A stretch of 58,330 nucleotides of DNA from Methylophaga sp. (GCA_002733715.2 NVWQ02000072.1:1-58330); one strand, 5' to 3'. Positions 38,754 through 49,261 are shown, counted from the stretch's first letter. A program made the numbers and translations. Notes: generated by a model from the letters alone, not told the origin.

Positions 38754-39835
38754 AAAACCTCTCTAAGAGCATCAAGAAAACGTTGATTTTCAGCTTGCAA
38801 GCCAATACTGACACGGATATGTTTTGGCAATCCATAATTGCTAACAGGACGAACAATGACACCTTGCTGTAATAAATCAGTAAAGACTTGATCACCATTC
38901 TTTTGCACATCAACCGTAATAAAATTACCCTTAGACGGGATATAGCTTAAATTTAACTCATTAAATCCGGCTATTAACTGTTTCATTCCTGCATCATTAG
39001 AGCGTGTTGTTTTTACAATATAGTCATTATCTTGTAATGCAGTTGTGGCTGCTGCCAGAGCGATACTATTGACGTTGAATGGCTGGCGAATACGGTTTAA
39101 TAAATCCGCTACTTCTGGATGAGACAAGGCATACCCTACTCGCAACCCAGCTAAACCATAGGCTTTAGAAAATGTACGGGTAATAATTAAATTAGAATAT
39201 TGTTCTAGCCAATCAATACTATTAACTTGTTGTTCTCCGTACTCAACATAGGCTTCATCCAATACTACTAAGGTAGTTTCAGGGACTTGTGCAATAAAGG
39301 CCTCTAATTCATTGGCCTCAAGGTAAGTGCCTGTTGGATTATTCGGGTTAGCAATAAATATCAGTTTTGTTCGTTCACTGATTAATGTGCTCATCGCCGA
39401 TAAATCATGACCATAATCACGTGCTGGGGCAATCACTTCTTTTGCGCCAATCGCTTGCGTAACAAGTGGGTAGACGGCAAAAGCATACTGTGAAAACATC
39501 ACCTCATCTGCGGGCGTTACAAATGCTCGTGCAACACACTCTAAGACATCATTTGAACCATTGCCCAATGTAATTTGTGCGGTATCAAGATTATATTTTT
39601 CAGCTAAGGCCGCTTTTAATACAAAGCCATTGCCATCAGGATAGCGTGTTACTTCTTTAGCAGCATTTTCTATAGAAGACAATACCTTAGCCGATGGTCC
39701 TAACGGGTTTTCATTCGAAGCAAGTTTAACAATATTGCTAATACCTAACTCCCGCTCTAGCTCTTCAATCGGCTTGCCGGGTACATAAGGCTGTAATTGG
39801 GTCACGCAGTCCAATGCTAAATCACAAAAGCTCAT
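38750..39835 (-). CDS. hisC: Histidinol-phosphate aminotransferase (HisC-type, in an aromatic cluster)
   Basis: 361 residues from the ATG at 39835. PLP enzyme of fold type I with VKLASNENPLGPS near residue 32, FIANPNNPTGTYL, VLDEAYVEY, the Schiff-base Lys in TRTFSKAYGLAGLRVGYAL near residue 220, and the phosphate-binding Arg in RQPFNVNS. The frame is open for 14 more codons, but that extension is read from a palindromic repeat and should not be counted as protein. Located in front of tyrA and aroA, it may act on aromatic keto acids as well as, or in place of, histidinol phosphate; no other his genes are present here. Confidence 0.92.
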   Translation of the reverse strand: MSFCDLALDCVTQLQPYVPGKPIEELERELGISNIVKLASNENPLGPSAKVLSSIENAAKEVTRYPDGNGFVLKAALAEKYNLDTAQITLGNGSNDVLECVARAFVTPADEVMFSQYAFAVYPLVTQAIGAKEVIAPARDYGHDLSAMSTLISERTKLIFIANPNNPTGTYLEANELEAFIAQVPETTLVVLDEAYVEYGEQQVNSIDWLEQYSNLIITRTFSKAYGLAGLRVGYALSHPEVADLLNRIRQPFNVNSIALAAATTALQDNDYIVKTTRSNDAGMKQLIAGFNELNLSYIPSKGNFITVDVQKNGDQVFTDLLQQGVIVRPVSNYGLPKHIRVSIGLQAENQRFLDALREVL

Positions 39836-39850
39836 TTTTGCACCCGTTTC

Positions 39851-39928
39851 GTCATTCTCGCGTACGCGGGAATCCAACGATAGTTAATGCATGTACTGCC
39901 CATGGATCCCCGCGTACGCGAGGATGAC
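39851..39928. repeat. 78-bp palindromic intergenic repeat between lspA and hisC
   Basis: Arms of 26 nt (39851-39876 and 39903-39928) are inverted copies with 24 of 26 matches around a 26-nt loop. Each arm contains the self-complementary core CGCGTACGCG and the outer ends read GTCAT and ATGAC. It is far more G+C-rich than the flanks. The pattern (GTCATTC...GCGGGAATCC) is that of the small palindromic repeats scattered between genes in many proteobacterial genomes. On the minus strand its right-hand reading frame translates as MDSRVREND, a well-known false extension of downstream genes. Confidence 0.9.
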
Positions 39929-39953
39929 AAGCAGTTTGTTGTCAGCAAGCTAG

Positions 39954-40433
39954 TCATGCTGATTTTTGCTCCTGTTCTGGTTTAGAAACAAAACTATCTA
40001 GGATTAACAAGCCAGCACCAACACAAATAGCAGAGTCAGCGATATTAAAGGCTGCAAAATGTGCTGTTCCGTAGTAGAAATCAAGAAAATCGACCACATA
40101 ACCAAAGTAGATACGATCAATTACATTGCCGATGGCACCACCTAAAATTAGGCTGATGGAAATTGCTTCTAATTTAGCATAGCTACTTAACTTTTTAAGC
40201 CAAATAAATAAGGCAATACTAATCACGGTTGTAAGACCAATAAAAAACCAACGTTGCCAGCCACCTGCCCCAGCCAAAAAGCTAAATGCTGCACCATAGT
40301 TATGCGCCATCGTTAAATTGAAAAAAGGCATTACCGCTAACGTATCATGCAAAGACAATAAAGATGACATGATCCATTTAGATGCTTGATCTAAAACAAT
40401 CACTAAACCTGATAACCATAAATATTTCAGCAT
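39954..40433 (-). CDS. lspA: Lipoprotein signal peptidase
   Basis: 159 residues, four TM helices. Aspartyl peptidase that cleaves prolipoproteins after lipidation. The catalytic aspartates lie in GNVIDRIYFGYVVDF (near residue 110) and AFNIADSAICVGAGLL (near residue 132); conserved VLDQASKW and FNLTMAHNYGAAFSFL are also present. Its ATG overlaps the ileS stop by one base (TAATG), the usual ileS-lspA coupling. BamD and the OprI-like protein would be among its substrates. Confidence 0.96.
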   Translation of the reverse strand: MLKYLWLSGLVIVLDQASKWIMSSLLSLHDTLAVMPFFNLTMAHNYGAAFSFLAGAGGWQRWFFIGLTTVISIALFIWLKKLSSYAKLEAISISLILGGAIGNVIDRIYFGYVVDFLDFYYGTAHFAAFNIADSAICVGAGLLILDSFVSKPEQEQKSA

Positions 40434-43231
40434 TAGACGAACTGGCGGCTCTCGCCTTCGCCATCTACATTTTCAATACAACGAACACATAATTCAGGAT
40501 GCGTTTCGTCTTTACCCACAGATTCTGTTTGATGCCAGCAGCGATCACAGCGGTCATTTTCTGAAGGTGCTAATACTAATGATAAGCCGGACACAGAACT
40601 TTCAATTGCATCAGCAGGCTTGTCACTGGCAGGCAATAACACAGCACTCGAAGTGATCAATACAAACTTCAGTTCATTACCAAGTTGTTTTAAGTGTTTA
40701 TACAACTCAGGTTCGACATACAATGTTACTTCAGCCGTTAAACCACCTTTAATTTTGCCTTCAGCCCGTAAGACTTCTAATTCCTTGGAAACGGCATCAC
40801 GAGCAGAAAATATATATTCCCAAGAGTTAAAATCAAGGTGAGCTTCTCCTATTGGCGTTAAACCTTCATACCATGTGTCTAAAAATACAGACTCATTACG
40901 TTCACCCGGCAGATGATCCCACAATTCATCCGCTGTAAAGCTTAAGATCGGCGCCATCCAACGCGTTAATGCTTCGATAATGTGATACATCGCAGTTTGA
41001 CTTGAACGACGACCTAAACTATCTGCTTTCATAGTATATTGGCGATCTTTGGTGATATCTAAGTACAGACTACCCATTTCCTGAGCACAGAAATTATGGA
41101 CCTTCTGATAAATCACATGGAAGCTATACGTTTCATATGCCTCTAAAATATCTTGCTGGCATTGATAAGCACGATCAATCGCCCATAAATCTAGCGGCAA
41201 CAACTCTTTTGCATCAAGCAAATCTGTGGCTGGATTGAAATCATATAAATTCGGTAATAAATAACGTGATGTATTACGAATACGGCGGTAAGAATCTGCT
41301 GAACGTTTTAAGATTTCATCTGATACACTCATCTCACCACTGTAATCTGATGAGGCAGTCCAAAGACGAATAATATCTGCCCCTAGATTGTTCACCACTT
41401 TTTGCGGTGCAACCACATTACCTACTGATTTCGACATTTTCTTGCCGTTCGCATCCACTACAAAACCGTGTGTTAACACCGATTTGTAAGGTGCTTCACC
41501 TGTGGGTGCAATAGAGGTGATTAATGAAGATTGGAACCAGCCACGATGCTGATCACTACCTTCTAAATATAAATCAGCAGGACGGTGTAGATAATCACGA
41601 CGTGCTAACACACAGGCATGGGACACACCTGAATCAAACCATACATCTAAAGTATCAGATACTTTGTCATAATCAGCGGCGTCATCATCTAACCAATCTG
41701 CTGTTTCTGATTCAAACCACGCATCAATACCCTGCCCTTCAACTTTCAGAGCAACTTGCTCCATAATTGCTTGGGTATTTGAATGCAATTCACCTGTTTC
41801 TTTATGAACAAATAATGGGATAGGCACCCCCCAAGTACGTTGACGAGACACACACCAATCAGGACGCCCCTCAACCATACCTTCAATACGTTTCTGACCC
41901 CAGTCAGGCATCCACTCTATTCCAACGATCGCTTGCATAGCCGCATTACGTAGACCGTTTTGATCCATGCTAACAAACCATTGTGGCGTGGCACGGAAAA
42001 TGATTGGGCTCTTATGACGCCAGCAATGTGGGTAGCTATGTTGAATATCAATATGTTTCAACAACGCGCCTTTTTCAGCTAACAATTCAATTACGGCTGG
42101 GTTGGCTTTAAAAACAGATTGACCTGCAAAGATCTCAGTATCAGGTAAGAACACACCGTTAGAGCCGACCGGGTTATAAACTTCTAAGTCATATTTCAAA
42201 CCAACCGTAAAATCGTCTTGACCATGACCTGGCGCAGTATGAACCGCCCCAGTACCAGCTTCAGCTGTAACATGATCCCCAAGAATAATCGGTACTTGTT
42301 TGTCATAGAACGGATGTTGCAATAATAAACCTTCAACATCTTCACCCTTAATACGAGCAACCACTTCACCTGACATGCCATAACGCTCTAATGCTGATTC
42401 ATACAATGCTTCGGCTAATAACAATCGTTCATCAGCCGTTTGTACAACAACATAATCATAAGCTGGATTTAACGATACCGCTTGGTTAGCAGGTAATGTC
42501 CATGGCGTTGTTGTCCAAATTGGCACACTGATTTTGCCTGTGCCTGAAGACTTTGTTGCTGCTTCAAAAGCGGCATTATCAACCACCGTAAAGCGAACAT
42601 CGATTGCGGGAGACGTTTTATCTTCATATTCAACTTCGGCCTCAGCCAAAGCACTGCCACAATCAACACACCAGTGAACAGGCTTCACACCTTTGTGTAA
42701 ATGACCTTGTTTAACAATCTCATTCAATGTGCGGATGATATCTGCTTCAAAGCTAAAATCCATTGTTAGGTAAGGATTATCCCACTCAGCCAATACACCT
42801 AAACGTTTGAAATCTTCGCGCTGACCATCAACTTGTTTTTGAGCATAAACACGACATGCCGCTCTAAACTCAGCCGCTGTTACTTTTTTACCCGGCTTAC
42901 CAATTTTCTTCTCAACATTCAGTTCAATGGGCAAGCCATGACAATCCCAACCCGGCACAAAAGGAGTATCAAACCCACTTAATGTTTTTGATTTAAGAAT
43001 AATATCTTTAAGAATTTTGTTTACTGCATGACCAATATGGATATCACCATTGGCATAAGGAGGGCCATCATGCAAAATAAATGTACCTTTTGGATGCGGC
43101 ATATCGCGCATCTTCTGATACAAGTTATTTTCTTGCCAACGCTTTAACATCAACGGTTCACGATTAGGCAGCCCAGCCTTCATTGGAAATTTAGTTGCAG
43201 GCAAGTTTAGGGTGTGTTTATAGTCAGCCAC
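40433..43231 (-). CDS. ileS: Isoleucyl-tRNA synthetase
   Basis: 932 residues (E. coli: 938). Class I synthetase with the HIGH box in [15 protein letters not shown] near residue 60, the editing domain ([29 protein letters not shown]), the KMSKS loop in [11 protein letters not shown] near residue 604, and a C-terminal zinc finger with CDRCWHQ and CVRCIENV. Charges tRNA-Ile and edits Val-tRNA-Ile. The arrangement is of the bacterial (IleS1) type, normally sensitive to mupirocin. The ribF gene that usually precedes it is absent; a divergent DUF4124 gene lies upstream. Confidence 0.97.
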   Translation of the reverse strand: MADYKHTLNLPATKFPMKAGLPNREPLMLKRWQENNLYQKMRDMPHPKGTFILHDGPPYANGDIHIGHAVNKILKDIILKSKTLSGFDTPFVPGWDCHGLPIELNVEKKIGKPGKKVTAAEFRAACRVYAQKQVDGQREDFKRLGVLAEWDNPYLTMDFSFEADIIRTLNEIVKQGHLHKGVKPVHWCVDCGSALAEAEVEYEDKTSPAIDVRFTVVDNAAFEAATKSSGTGKISVPIWTTTPWTLPANQAVSLNPAYDYVVVQTADERLLLAEALYESALERYGMSGEVVARIKGEDVEGLLLQHPFYDKQVPIILGDHVTAEAGTGAVHTAPGHGQDDFTVGLKYDLEVYNPVGSNGVFLPDTEIFAGQSVFKANPAVIELLAEKGALLKHIDIQHSYPHCWRHKSPIIFRATPQWFVSMDQNGLRNAAMQAIVGIEWMPDWGQKRIEGMVEGRPDWCVSRQRTWGVPIPLFVHKETGELHSNTQAIMEQVALKVEGQGIDAWFESETADWLDDDAADYDKVSDTLDVWFDSGVSHACVLARRDYLHRPADLYLEGSDQHRGWFQSSLITSIAPTGEAPYKSVLTHGFVVDANGKKMSKSVGNVVAPQKVVNNLGADIIRLWTASSDYSGEMSVSDEILKRSADSYRRIRNTSRYLLPNLYDFNPATDLLDAKELLPLDLWAIDRAYQCQQDILEAYETYSFHVIYQKVHNFCAQEMGSLYLDITKDRQYTMKADSLGRRSSQTAMYHIIEALTRWMAPILSFTADELWDHLPGERNESVFLDTWYEGLTPIGEAHLDFNSWEYIFSARDAVSKELEVLRAEGKIKGGLTAEVTLYVEPELYKHLKQLGNELKFVLITSSAVLLPASDKPADAIESSVSGLSLVLAPSENDRCDRCWHQTESVGKDETHPELCVRCIENVDGEGESRQFV

Positions 43232-43346
43232 TCAATTACTCTTTATAATATGGAAATTCAAACAGTTAAAAGTTATTTAATCGAATAATTATACGGGGTT
43301 TATAGCTATCTATAAATAGGTTTAATCAGTAAATGGAATATTACTA

Positions 43347-43799
43347 ATGAACAAAACAAAATGGCGTATTATTTATCCAATCATTTTAATTGTTACAACT
43401 GTTCTCTCAACCAACACTGTGATAGCTAATCCCGTTTGGAAGTGCACCTCTGCTTCAGGTCAAATTAAATTTCAAGACTCGCCGTGTTTAGATTCAGATA
43501 AGAAGCAACAACAAGTAGACACGTCAAAGGGAAATACGATAGCTGCAGTCCCCGTTACTCATCCTAATTTGGAACAAGCTGTTAAATTAAAGCCAGCTAA
43601 AACCAAACAACAAACTTCACCACAAAATCAACTTTCTTTATCAACATGTTTAAAATATAAATACGAATTAGAAAAAATTGATGCTGAAATGCGCGCAGGA
43701 TACTCCGTTCGCCGAGGAGAACGACTAAAACTTTCGCCGGAGGCATATCGATTCATTGCTATGGAGGCATTGCAAATAGCCCATAATGTGAAGGTATAA
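43347..43799 (+). CDS. Exported DUF4124-domain protein
   Basis: 150 residues, function unknown. Signal peptide (residues 1-27, ending VIANP), then VWKCTSASGQIKFQDSPC, the DUF4124 pattern in which a short beta-hairpin carries two Cys that probably form a disulphide. A Gln/Lys-rich linker and a charged helical C terminus (CLKYKYELEKIDAEMRAGYS) follow. DUF4124 proteins are common, small, periplasmic and uncharacterised in proteobacteria. Divergent from ileS with a 115-nt gap. Confidence 0.75.
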   Translation: MNKTKWRIIYPIILIVTTVLSTNTVIANPVWKCTSASGQIKFQDSPCLDSDKKQQQVDTSKGNTIAAVPVTHPNLEQAVKLKPAKTKQQTSPQNQLSLSTCLKYKYELEKIDAEMRAGYSVRRGERLKLSPEAYRFIAMEALQIAHNVKV

Positions 43800-43885
43800 G
43801 CACAAACTAGCATTATTTTTCTGAATTATTACGCCAGCAAAGCTAAATTACAGTAAAATAGTCTAATTCAATCGATATTAATTAG

Positions 43886-44194
43886 ATGAGTTCGTTACAC
43901 ATGACAACGTCCGGCAAGGTTATTATTCTAGGTCTTACCAAAGAAGGGGGTAAATTTCGCCCCAGTGATTGGGCTGAACGTCTTTGTGGCGCTGTTGCAA
44001 GTTATGGTCCTGGACGCCGCATTATTTTTCATCCCAATGTGAAATTAGCTTCACACCAAGGCGTAAAATGCGTCGTTATTGATTCTTCTTTAGAAGATGA
44101 TAATGAAATGTTATTTGAATTTTTAATCGATTTTGCGGATGAAAATAATTTGCAGGTACTGCGGACAGATACTTTTCCAATCATAGAAAAATAA
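43886..44194 (+). CDS. DUF3579-family protein
   Basis: 102 residues. The run VIILGLTKEGGKFRPSDWAERLCG matches the start of the DUF3579 family, followed by GRRIIFHPNVKLASHQGVKCVVIDSSLED and FLIDFADENNLQVL, a compact alpha/beta fold. No function is known; the family occurs mainly in beta- and gammaproteobacteria. An ATG five codons downstream is an alternative start. It has its own strong terminator. Confidence 0.8.
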   Translation: MSSLHMTTSGKVIILGLTKEGGKFRPSDWAERLCGAVASYGPGRRIIFHPNVKLASHQGVKCVVIDSSLEDDNEMLFEFLIDFADENNLQVLRTDTFPIIEK

Positions 44195-44214
44195 ACACTT
44201 TCAAAGCATGTAAT

Positions 44215-44243
44215 AAAAAAGGCGATCATTGATCGCCTTTTTT
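44215..44243. terminator. Bidirectional terminator between DUF3579 and CBS genes
   Basis: A perfect inverted repeat GGCGATC-ATT-GATCGCC flanked by six A on the left and six T on the right (arms 44215-44227 and 44231-44243). It serves both convergent genes, ending 21 nt after one stop and 30 nt before the other. Confidence 0.93.
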
Positions 44244-44272
44244 ATATCTATAATGGGAGTGCTGCTATTACT

Positions 44273-44734
44273 CTATGTAGTATCATCAGCGCCTTCTTCT
44301 GCATCAGGCCAATTCTGGATATAATTTTTCAATAATTTATTTTCAAATTCTGCTTTTTTAAGCAACTCTTCAACAATGTCTGTTATTGATAACATACCTT
44401 CTAGCTTGCCACCATATACGACAGGTAAATGGCGTACCTTATGTTCAACCATTATATTCATTACTTCTTCTAATGTGTTGTCAGGTTCACAAGTAAATGG
44501 ATTGGGGGTCATTGCATCCTTTACTGTTAGTGGTGACCACATGGCATGCTTATCATGCAGCACACTTAATAAATCCCGCTCAGACAAAATACCAATCAAT
44601 TTTTTATTTTCAGTTACCACCAAAGATCCGATATGGTTATCCATCATTAAGGTAACAGCACGATCTAGTGAATCCGTAGGCGTTAAACCAATAACAGCCT
44701 TACCTTTATTTTTTGTAACCGATCTGACTTTCAT
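44273..44734 (-). CDS. Two-CBS-domain protein
   Basis: 153 residues consisting of a tandem CBS (Bateman) module. First CBS: LDRAVTLMMDNHIGSLVVTENKKLIGILSERDLL; second: AMTPNPFTCEPDNTLEEVMNIMVEHKVRHLPVVYGGKLEGMLSITDIV. Such modules bind AMP, ATP or other adenosyl ligands and report energy state. No catalytic domain is attached and the partner is unknown. It is convergent with the DUF3579 gene and divergent from the F-family secretion protein. Confidence 0.88.
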   Translation of the reverse strand: MKVRSVTKNKGKAVIGLTPTDSLDRAVTLMMDNHIGSLVVTENKKLIGILSERDLLSVLHDKHAMWSPLTVKDAMTPNPFTCEPDNTLEEVMNIMVEHKVRHLPVVYGGKLEGMLSITDIVEELLKKAEFENKLLKNYIQNWPDAEEGADDTT

Positions 44735-44879
44735 TATGACGCCCTCTTCATTCGAATAATTAATCTAAGACCTATTCTGCTTGAGAATGCACATTAATTG
44801 CAAGCTTAACTGAATAATTTATTAAAAATCCATTTATTCTAAGTCAAATCACTGAGCCAGTGTGATATCGTTAATCATC

Positions 44880-45854
44880 ATGAGAAAAACAAATATGTCA
44901 CTTATCACCATTCAACAGCGCGCAGATCTTTTTCACGATCTTACACTCCTTGAGCGGTCGGGCTTAGCCGCACAACAATCATTTTCTTTGTTAGAAAATC
45001 AAAACCCTCAACTTCAGCAGCTACAAAAGTATCTTAGCTTGGGCAAGCCTATTTCAGAAGCAGGTTTTAAATCAGGTGTATTTAGTGCATTTGATAAAAC
45101 GATGGTTCATGCCGGTGAAAGTAGTGGCAAACTTACTATTATTTACCAACAGCTCGCAGAGTATTATGCTCATAAGGTGAAGAGTTTTCGTCAAATAAGA
45201 TCTAAACTTTATTTGCCTCTAGCCATCGCTATTCTAGCGATTTTCATACATGCAGCACCCTCATTAATTTTAGGCCATATATCAGCTTACCAATACCTAT
45301 TATCGACGGTAGGCTTAATAGTGAAGTTGGCTCTATTGATCTATCTATTTTATAAAATACCGCTCTGGCTCGCTGATAGATTTATGAATCTCGGACGGTT
45401 ATTTGACGCTATAAAAATGCAACTTCCACTAATCTCAAATTGGTTAATAACGCGGCAAGTGAATGAATTTTTATATAGCTTAGGTTTAATGCTATCAGCG
45501 GGTTTGTCGATGTCAGGTGCTATACCCAAGGCAATTAATACACTAACTAATTCCACTATTAAATCTAAATTCAGTCAAGCGCCAAACGCTATTGAGCAAG
45601 GTAATAGTCTAGCCTTATCATTGGAAAATATATCTGTTATCAATAATGAAATATTAGCTCAAATTACCATTGGCGAAAATAGCGGCAGACTCGCTGAAAC
45701 CCTACTCCACTATACAAAGATTAAAACGGAGGAAATTCAGCTTCAGCAAAATATTGTGGCTGAGTGGATCCCAAGAATTATCTACTTAGCTATTATTCTT
45801 TCAATGGCTACATCCATTCTTGGCAGTAATCCATTTCGTATCATAAGTATATAA
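44880..45854 (+). CDS. Orphan type II secretion/type IV pilus F-family membrane protein (PilC/GspF-like)
   Basis: About 324 residues with two T2SF domains. The first covers residues about 10-110 (LFHDLTLLERSGLAAQQSF; FDKTMVHAGESSGKLTIIYQQLAEYY), two TM helices follow (about 115-165), then the second domain (FLYSLGLMLSAGLSMSGAIP; LAQITIGENSGRLAETLLHY) and a last TM helix. The family forms the inner-membrane platform of pilus and secretion machines. It is shorter than PilC (about 400 residues) and has no neighbouring ATPase, pilin or prepilin peptidase gene. Start uncertain: GTG 44862, ATG 44880 or ATG 44895. Ends one base before the convergent prfC stop. Confidence 0.8.
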   Translation: MRKTNMSLITIQQRADLFHDLTLLERSGLAAQQSFSLLENQNPQLQQLQKYLSLGKPISEAGFKSGVFSAFDKTMVHAGESSGKLTIIYQQLAEYYAHKVKSFRQIRSKLYLPLAIAILAIFIHAAPSLILGHISAYQYLLSTVGLIVKLALLIYLFYKIPLWLADRFMNLGRLFDAIKMQLPLISNWLITRQVNEFLYSLGLMLSAGLSMSGAIPKAINTLTNSTIKSKFSQAPNAIEQGNSLALSLENISVINNEILAQITIGENSGRLAETLLHYTKIKTEEIQLQQNIVAEWIPRIIYLAIILSMATSILGSNPFRIISI

Positions 45855-45855
45855 T

Positions 45856-47430
45856 TTATGTATGCTCGCGCGTATCTTTAAACTCTATTTCAGGCCAACG
45901 TTCCATTGTGAGATCTAAATTAACTCGTGTTGGCGCGATATACGTTAAGCCCCCTGCACCGTCTAATGCCAGATTCAGTGCCGCTTTCTTTTTAAACTCA
46001 TTTAGCATTTTCTCATCATCACAATAAATCCATCGTGCCGTATACACTTGAACAGGCTCATAAACACAATCAACCTTATACTCACCTTTAAGACGATGAA
46101 CCACCACATCAAACTGCAACACACCGATGGCACCTAAAATAAGGTCATTATTTTCTAGCGGTCTAAACAGCTGGGTTGCACCCTCTTCACTTAATTGTTG
46201 TAAGCCTTTTAACAAGGCCTTCATTTTAAGTGGATCTTTTAAACGTACTCGACGAAACAATTCAGGGGCAAAATACGGAATGCCGGTAAATTGAATATCT
46301 TCGTCTTGGGTAAAGGTATCACCGATTTGAATTGTGCCGTGGTTATGTAAACCTAAGATATCTCCCGGCCAAGCTTCTTCAGCTTGTGTCCGCGCGGCCG
46401 CCATGAACGTTACGGCGTTGGCAATGACAATATCTTTACCTGTTCGGACATGTCGTAATTTCATACCCTTTTTATATTGCCCAGAACAAACACGTAAAAA
46501 AGCAATGCGGTCACGATGTTTTGGATCCATATTAGCTTGAATTTTAAAGACAAATCCACTAAAGGGTTCTTCATTAGCATCAACCTGACGCGTTTTAGTT
46601 TCGCGGCCTTGTGGTGCGGGTGCAATTTCTACAAAGGAGTCCATCAACTCGGTAACACCAAAATTATTCATCGCTGAGCCAAAAAATACTGGCGATAATT
46701 CACCTGACAAAAAAGCATCGTGATCATATTCATGGCTAGCACCACGAACTAATTCAATCTCTTCACGAAATTCTGTAATCAAGTCACCAAACAGTTCATC
46801 TAAACGTGGATTATCTAAACCTTGAATAATCTCACCAACTTGATCACTATGCGGTTCAAATAGGTGCACACTGTCTTTTTCTAAATGAAAGATGCCTTTA
46901 AAGTTTTTACCCATGCCTATTGGCCAAGTAATTGGCGCGCACTTAATATCTAAAATATCTTCAACTTCATCTAAAATATCTATTGGCTCGCGACCTTCAC
47001 GATCCATTTTATTGATAAACGTTAAAATTGGCGTATCACGCAGACGACAAACTTCCATTAATTTAACCGTCCGTTGCTCAACACCTTTGGCAATATCAAT
47101 GACCATTAACGCTGAATCTACCGCTGTTAATGTGCGATAAGTATCTTCAGAAAAATCGGCATGTCCCGGCGTATCAAGCAAATTAACCACACGACCATTA
47201 TGCTCAAACTGCATAACTGACGAGGTGACTGAGATCCCACGTTCTTTTTCCATCTCCATCCAATCGGAAGTAGCATGGCGATCTGTTTTACGTGACTTAA
47301 CACTACCTGCCGCCTGTATCGTACCACTGAGATACAATAATTTTTCAGTCAGTGTCGTTTTACCTGCATCGGGATGCGAGATAATCGCAAAGGTGCGGCG
47401 TTTATTGATTTGTTCGAGTAGCTCAGCCAT
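45856..47430 (-). CDS. prfC: Peptide chain release factor 3
   Basis: 524 residues. Translational GTPase that recycles RF1 and RF2 after termination. G1 is [19 protein letters not shown] (residue 18 on), with the [20 protein letters not shown] switch region particular to RF3, then [16 protein letters not shown] and [10 protein letters not shown]. Domain II and III features ([53 protein letters not shown]) are intact. Length equals the family norm (529 in E. coli). It is unlinked in function to its neighbours. Confidence 0.97.
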   Translation of the reverse strand: MAELLEQINKRRTFAIISHPDAGKTTLTEKLLYLSGTIQAAGSVKSRKTDRHATSDWMEMEKERGISVTSSVMQFEHNGRVVNLLDTPGHADFSEDTYRTLTAVDSALMVIDIAKGVEQRTVKLMEVCRLRDTPILTFINKMDREGREPIDILDEVEDILDIKCAPITWPIGMGKNFKGIFHLEKDSVHLFEPHSDQVGEIIQGLDNPRLDELFGDLITEFREEIELVRGASHEYDHDAFLSGELSPVFFGSAMNNFGVTELMDSFVEIAPAPQGRETKTRQVDANEEPFSGFVFKIQANMDPKHRDRIAFLRVCSGQYKKGMKLRHVRTGKDIVIANAVTFMAAARTQAEEAWPGDILGLHNHGTIQIGDTFTQDEDIQFTGIPYFAPELFRRVRLKDPLKMKALLKGLQQLSEEGATQLFRPLENNDLILGAIGVLQFDVVVHRLKGEYKVDCVYEPVQVYTARWIYCDDEKMLNEFKKKAALNLALDGAGGLTYIAPTRVNLDLTMERWPEIEFKDTREHT

Positions 47431-47489
47431 GTAGAAAAATATGTGTTTTGAAAAATACGCTATTCTACAGGATTCTTACACTTTAATAA

Positions 47490-48569
47490 TCAATCCTTCA
47501 TTAAATGAATTGCTTCGGCTAGTAATGACACAGCAATTGTTTCACCAAGCTGTAACTGGTTCCGATTAGCAACATGTTCTGGTAAATCCATCTGCAGTTG
47601 TTGGCCGTTGGTGTTTTCTATTTCCATTAAAATTGTCGTTATTCCACGCAAGGTCATCTTATTGTAAATAATGCCTGAGACTGGGTTTTCATGAACGCCT
47701 TTTGAGGGTCTTACGCGTTGATGTAATAGTATTTTAGCAGGTGAAATAGTCCAATGTATTTGTTGGTTTTTTGTGAATCTATCTGCCTCTGCTACCGTAA
47801 ATAGATAATCATGCCACTGTATTTTGAGTTGCCCTTCATGTTCAATCAATATCCCAGAGTGAATATTTCGGGCATCGACCTGTTTGGCAACAGCAGTGTT
47901 ATTAGGATGGTAAAGCACTTGTTCTGGGCTTCCTTGCTGTAATGTTTTGCCCTGATGTATAACGGATATTTGATCGGCCAACATTGCAGCTTCATCTAAA
48001 TCATGCGTCACCAAAATCATTGGCATGGCAAGATCTTGCCTTAAGGAATTCAGCTCCAGATATAATTTACGTCTTGTGACTTTATCTACTGCTGAAAAAG
48101 GTTCATCTAATAATAATACTTCTGGCTGGCGTGCCAACGCTCTCGCAATGGCCACTCGTTGCTGTTGACCGCCCGATAATTGTGAAGGATAGCGCTGCTC
48201 AAAACCCGACAAATTTACCTTTTCTAAGAGCTTTTCTACTGAATATTTATCCCTTTGTTGCTCAACATCGAGCGCAATTTGAATATTGTCACGGACAGAT
48301 AAATGAGGGAAAAGTGCATAGTTTTGAAACACCATACCGACACGACGTTGCTGCGGTGTTCTATTAATTGATTGAATATTATCAAACCATTTTGTGCCGT
48401 GGCACTCTATAAAACCTTGTTGCGGTGATTGTAAGCCTGCAATGCACCGTAATACGGTTGACTTACCTGCGCCGGAGGGCCCAACTAATGCCAATAATTC
48501 ACCTGGCTGACATTCTAGATCCACATTAAGAGTATTGGGCTGGCGTTGTTGTAAATTAAGTTTCAGCAT
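47490..48569 (-). CDS. modC: Molybdate ABC transporter ATP-binding protein
   Basis: 359 residues. ABC ATPase domain with Walker A GPSGAGKST (residue 32 on), Q-loop MVFQNYALFPHLSV, signature LSGGQQQRVAIARAL, Walker B LLLDEPFSAVD, and switch His in VTHDLDEA. The C-terminal 110 residues look like the TOBE/MOP domain of ModC (VSGIIYNKMTLRGITTILME; GETIAVSLLAEAI), which can bind molybdate and trans-inhibit. It is 2 nt after modB. A tungstate or sulphate ATPase is less likely because modA and modB are adjacent. Confidence 0.9.
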   Translation of the reverse strand: MLKLNLQQRQPNTLNVDLECQPGELLALVGPSGAGKSTVLRCIAGLQSPQQGFIECHGTKWFDNIQSINRTPQQRRVGMVFQNYALFPHLSVRDNIQIALDVEQQRDKYSVEKLLEKVNLSGFEQRYPSQLSGGQQQRVAIARALARQPEVLLLDEPFSAVDKVTRRKLYLELNSLRQDLAMPMILVTHDLDEAAMLADQISVIHQGKTLQQGSPEQVLYHPNNTAVAKQVDARNIHSGILIEHEGQLKIQWHDYLFTVAEADRFTKNQQIHWTISPAKILLHQRVRPSKGVHENPVSGIIYNKMTLRGITTILMEIENTNGQQLQMDLPEHVANRNQLQLGETIAVSLLAEAIHLMKD

Positions 48570-48571
48570 AG

Positions 48572-49240
48572 CTACAATACTGACCGTAAATTGCGTCGGT
48601 TAAAGGTGTAAACAATACTAATAGTGACAAATGCTATAGCAAGTAATATCAGTGACATAGCTTGTGCCTGCTGATGATCAAATGCTAATACGCTGTCATA
48701 AATTGAGATAGATACAGTGCGTGTCTCTCCTGCGATATTACCCCCGATCATTAACACAACTCCAAACTCACCCAAAGTATGTGAAAAGCTCAATACCATG
48801 GCGGTAATAACGCCCGGCCAAGCCAGTGGTAATTCAACATTAAAAAAAGTGTTCCATTTTGACAGGCCACTACACCATGCCGCTTCGCGCAGCTCAGGGG
48901 CGATCTGCTCTAGTGAGCGCAAGATAGGCTGCACCGCAAAAGGCAAGCTGTAAATAATAGAGGCGAACCATAAGCCCACAAATGAAAATGCTAAGGTTTC
49001 TCCGGTTAATGACATAAAAGCACCACCCAGAATACTTTTATTATCCATACCTACTAATAAAAAATAACCTAATACCGTGGGAGGCAATACTAGAGGCAAG
49101 GTGATAAATGCTTCAATAACACCTCGTCCCGTAAAGGTAGACTTTGCTAGAAAATATGCGATTGCTAAACCAATGGGCAATAGGCTGAGACTTGTCAATA
49201 ATGCCAGCTTAATAGAAACTTCAAATGCTTGCCAATCCAT
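48572..49240 (-). CDS. modB: Molybdate ABC transporter permease
   Basis: 222 residues, five to six TM helices. Opening DWQAFEVSIKLALLTSLSLLPIGL, then the ModB motif TLPLVLPPTVLGYFLL near residue 48 and the EAA loop REAAWCSGLSKWNTFFNVELPLAWPGV near residue 138, which contacts ModC. Short form typical of ModB. It lies between the AAA ATPase gene (21 nt upstream) and modC. Confidence 0.9.
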   Translation of the reverse strand: MDWQAFEVSIKLALLTSLSLLPIGLAIAYFLAKSTFTGRGVIEAFITLPLVLPPTVLGYFLLVGMDNKSILGGAFMSLTGETLAFSFVGLWFASIIYSLPFAVQPILRSLEQIAPELREAAWCSGLSKWNTFFNVELPLAWPGVITAMVLSFSHTLGEFGVVLMIGGNIAGETRTVSISIYDSVLAFDHQQAQAMSLILLAIAFVTISIVYTFNRRNLRSVL

Positions 49241-49261
49241 TATAACTCTACTTTATTTACG

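Noticed and set aside
39836-39877. Longer hisC start adding 14 residues (MDSRVREND...)
   Set aside because: The extension is encoded entirely or largely by the palindromic repeat; the conserved protein begins at the ATG at 39835.
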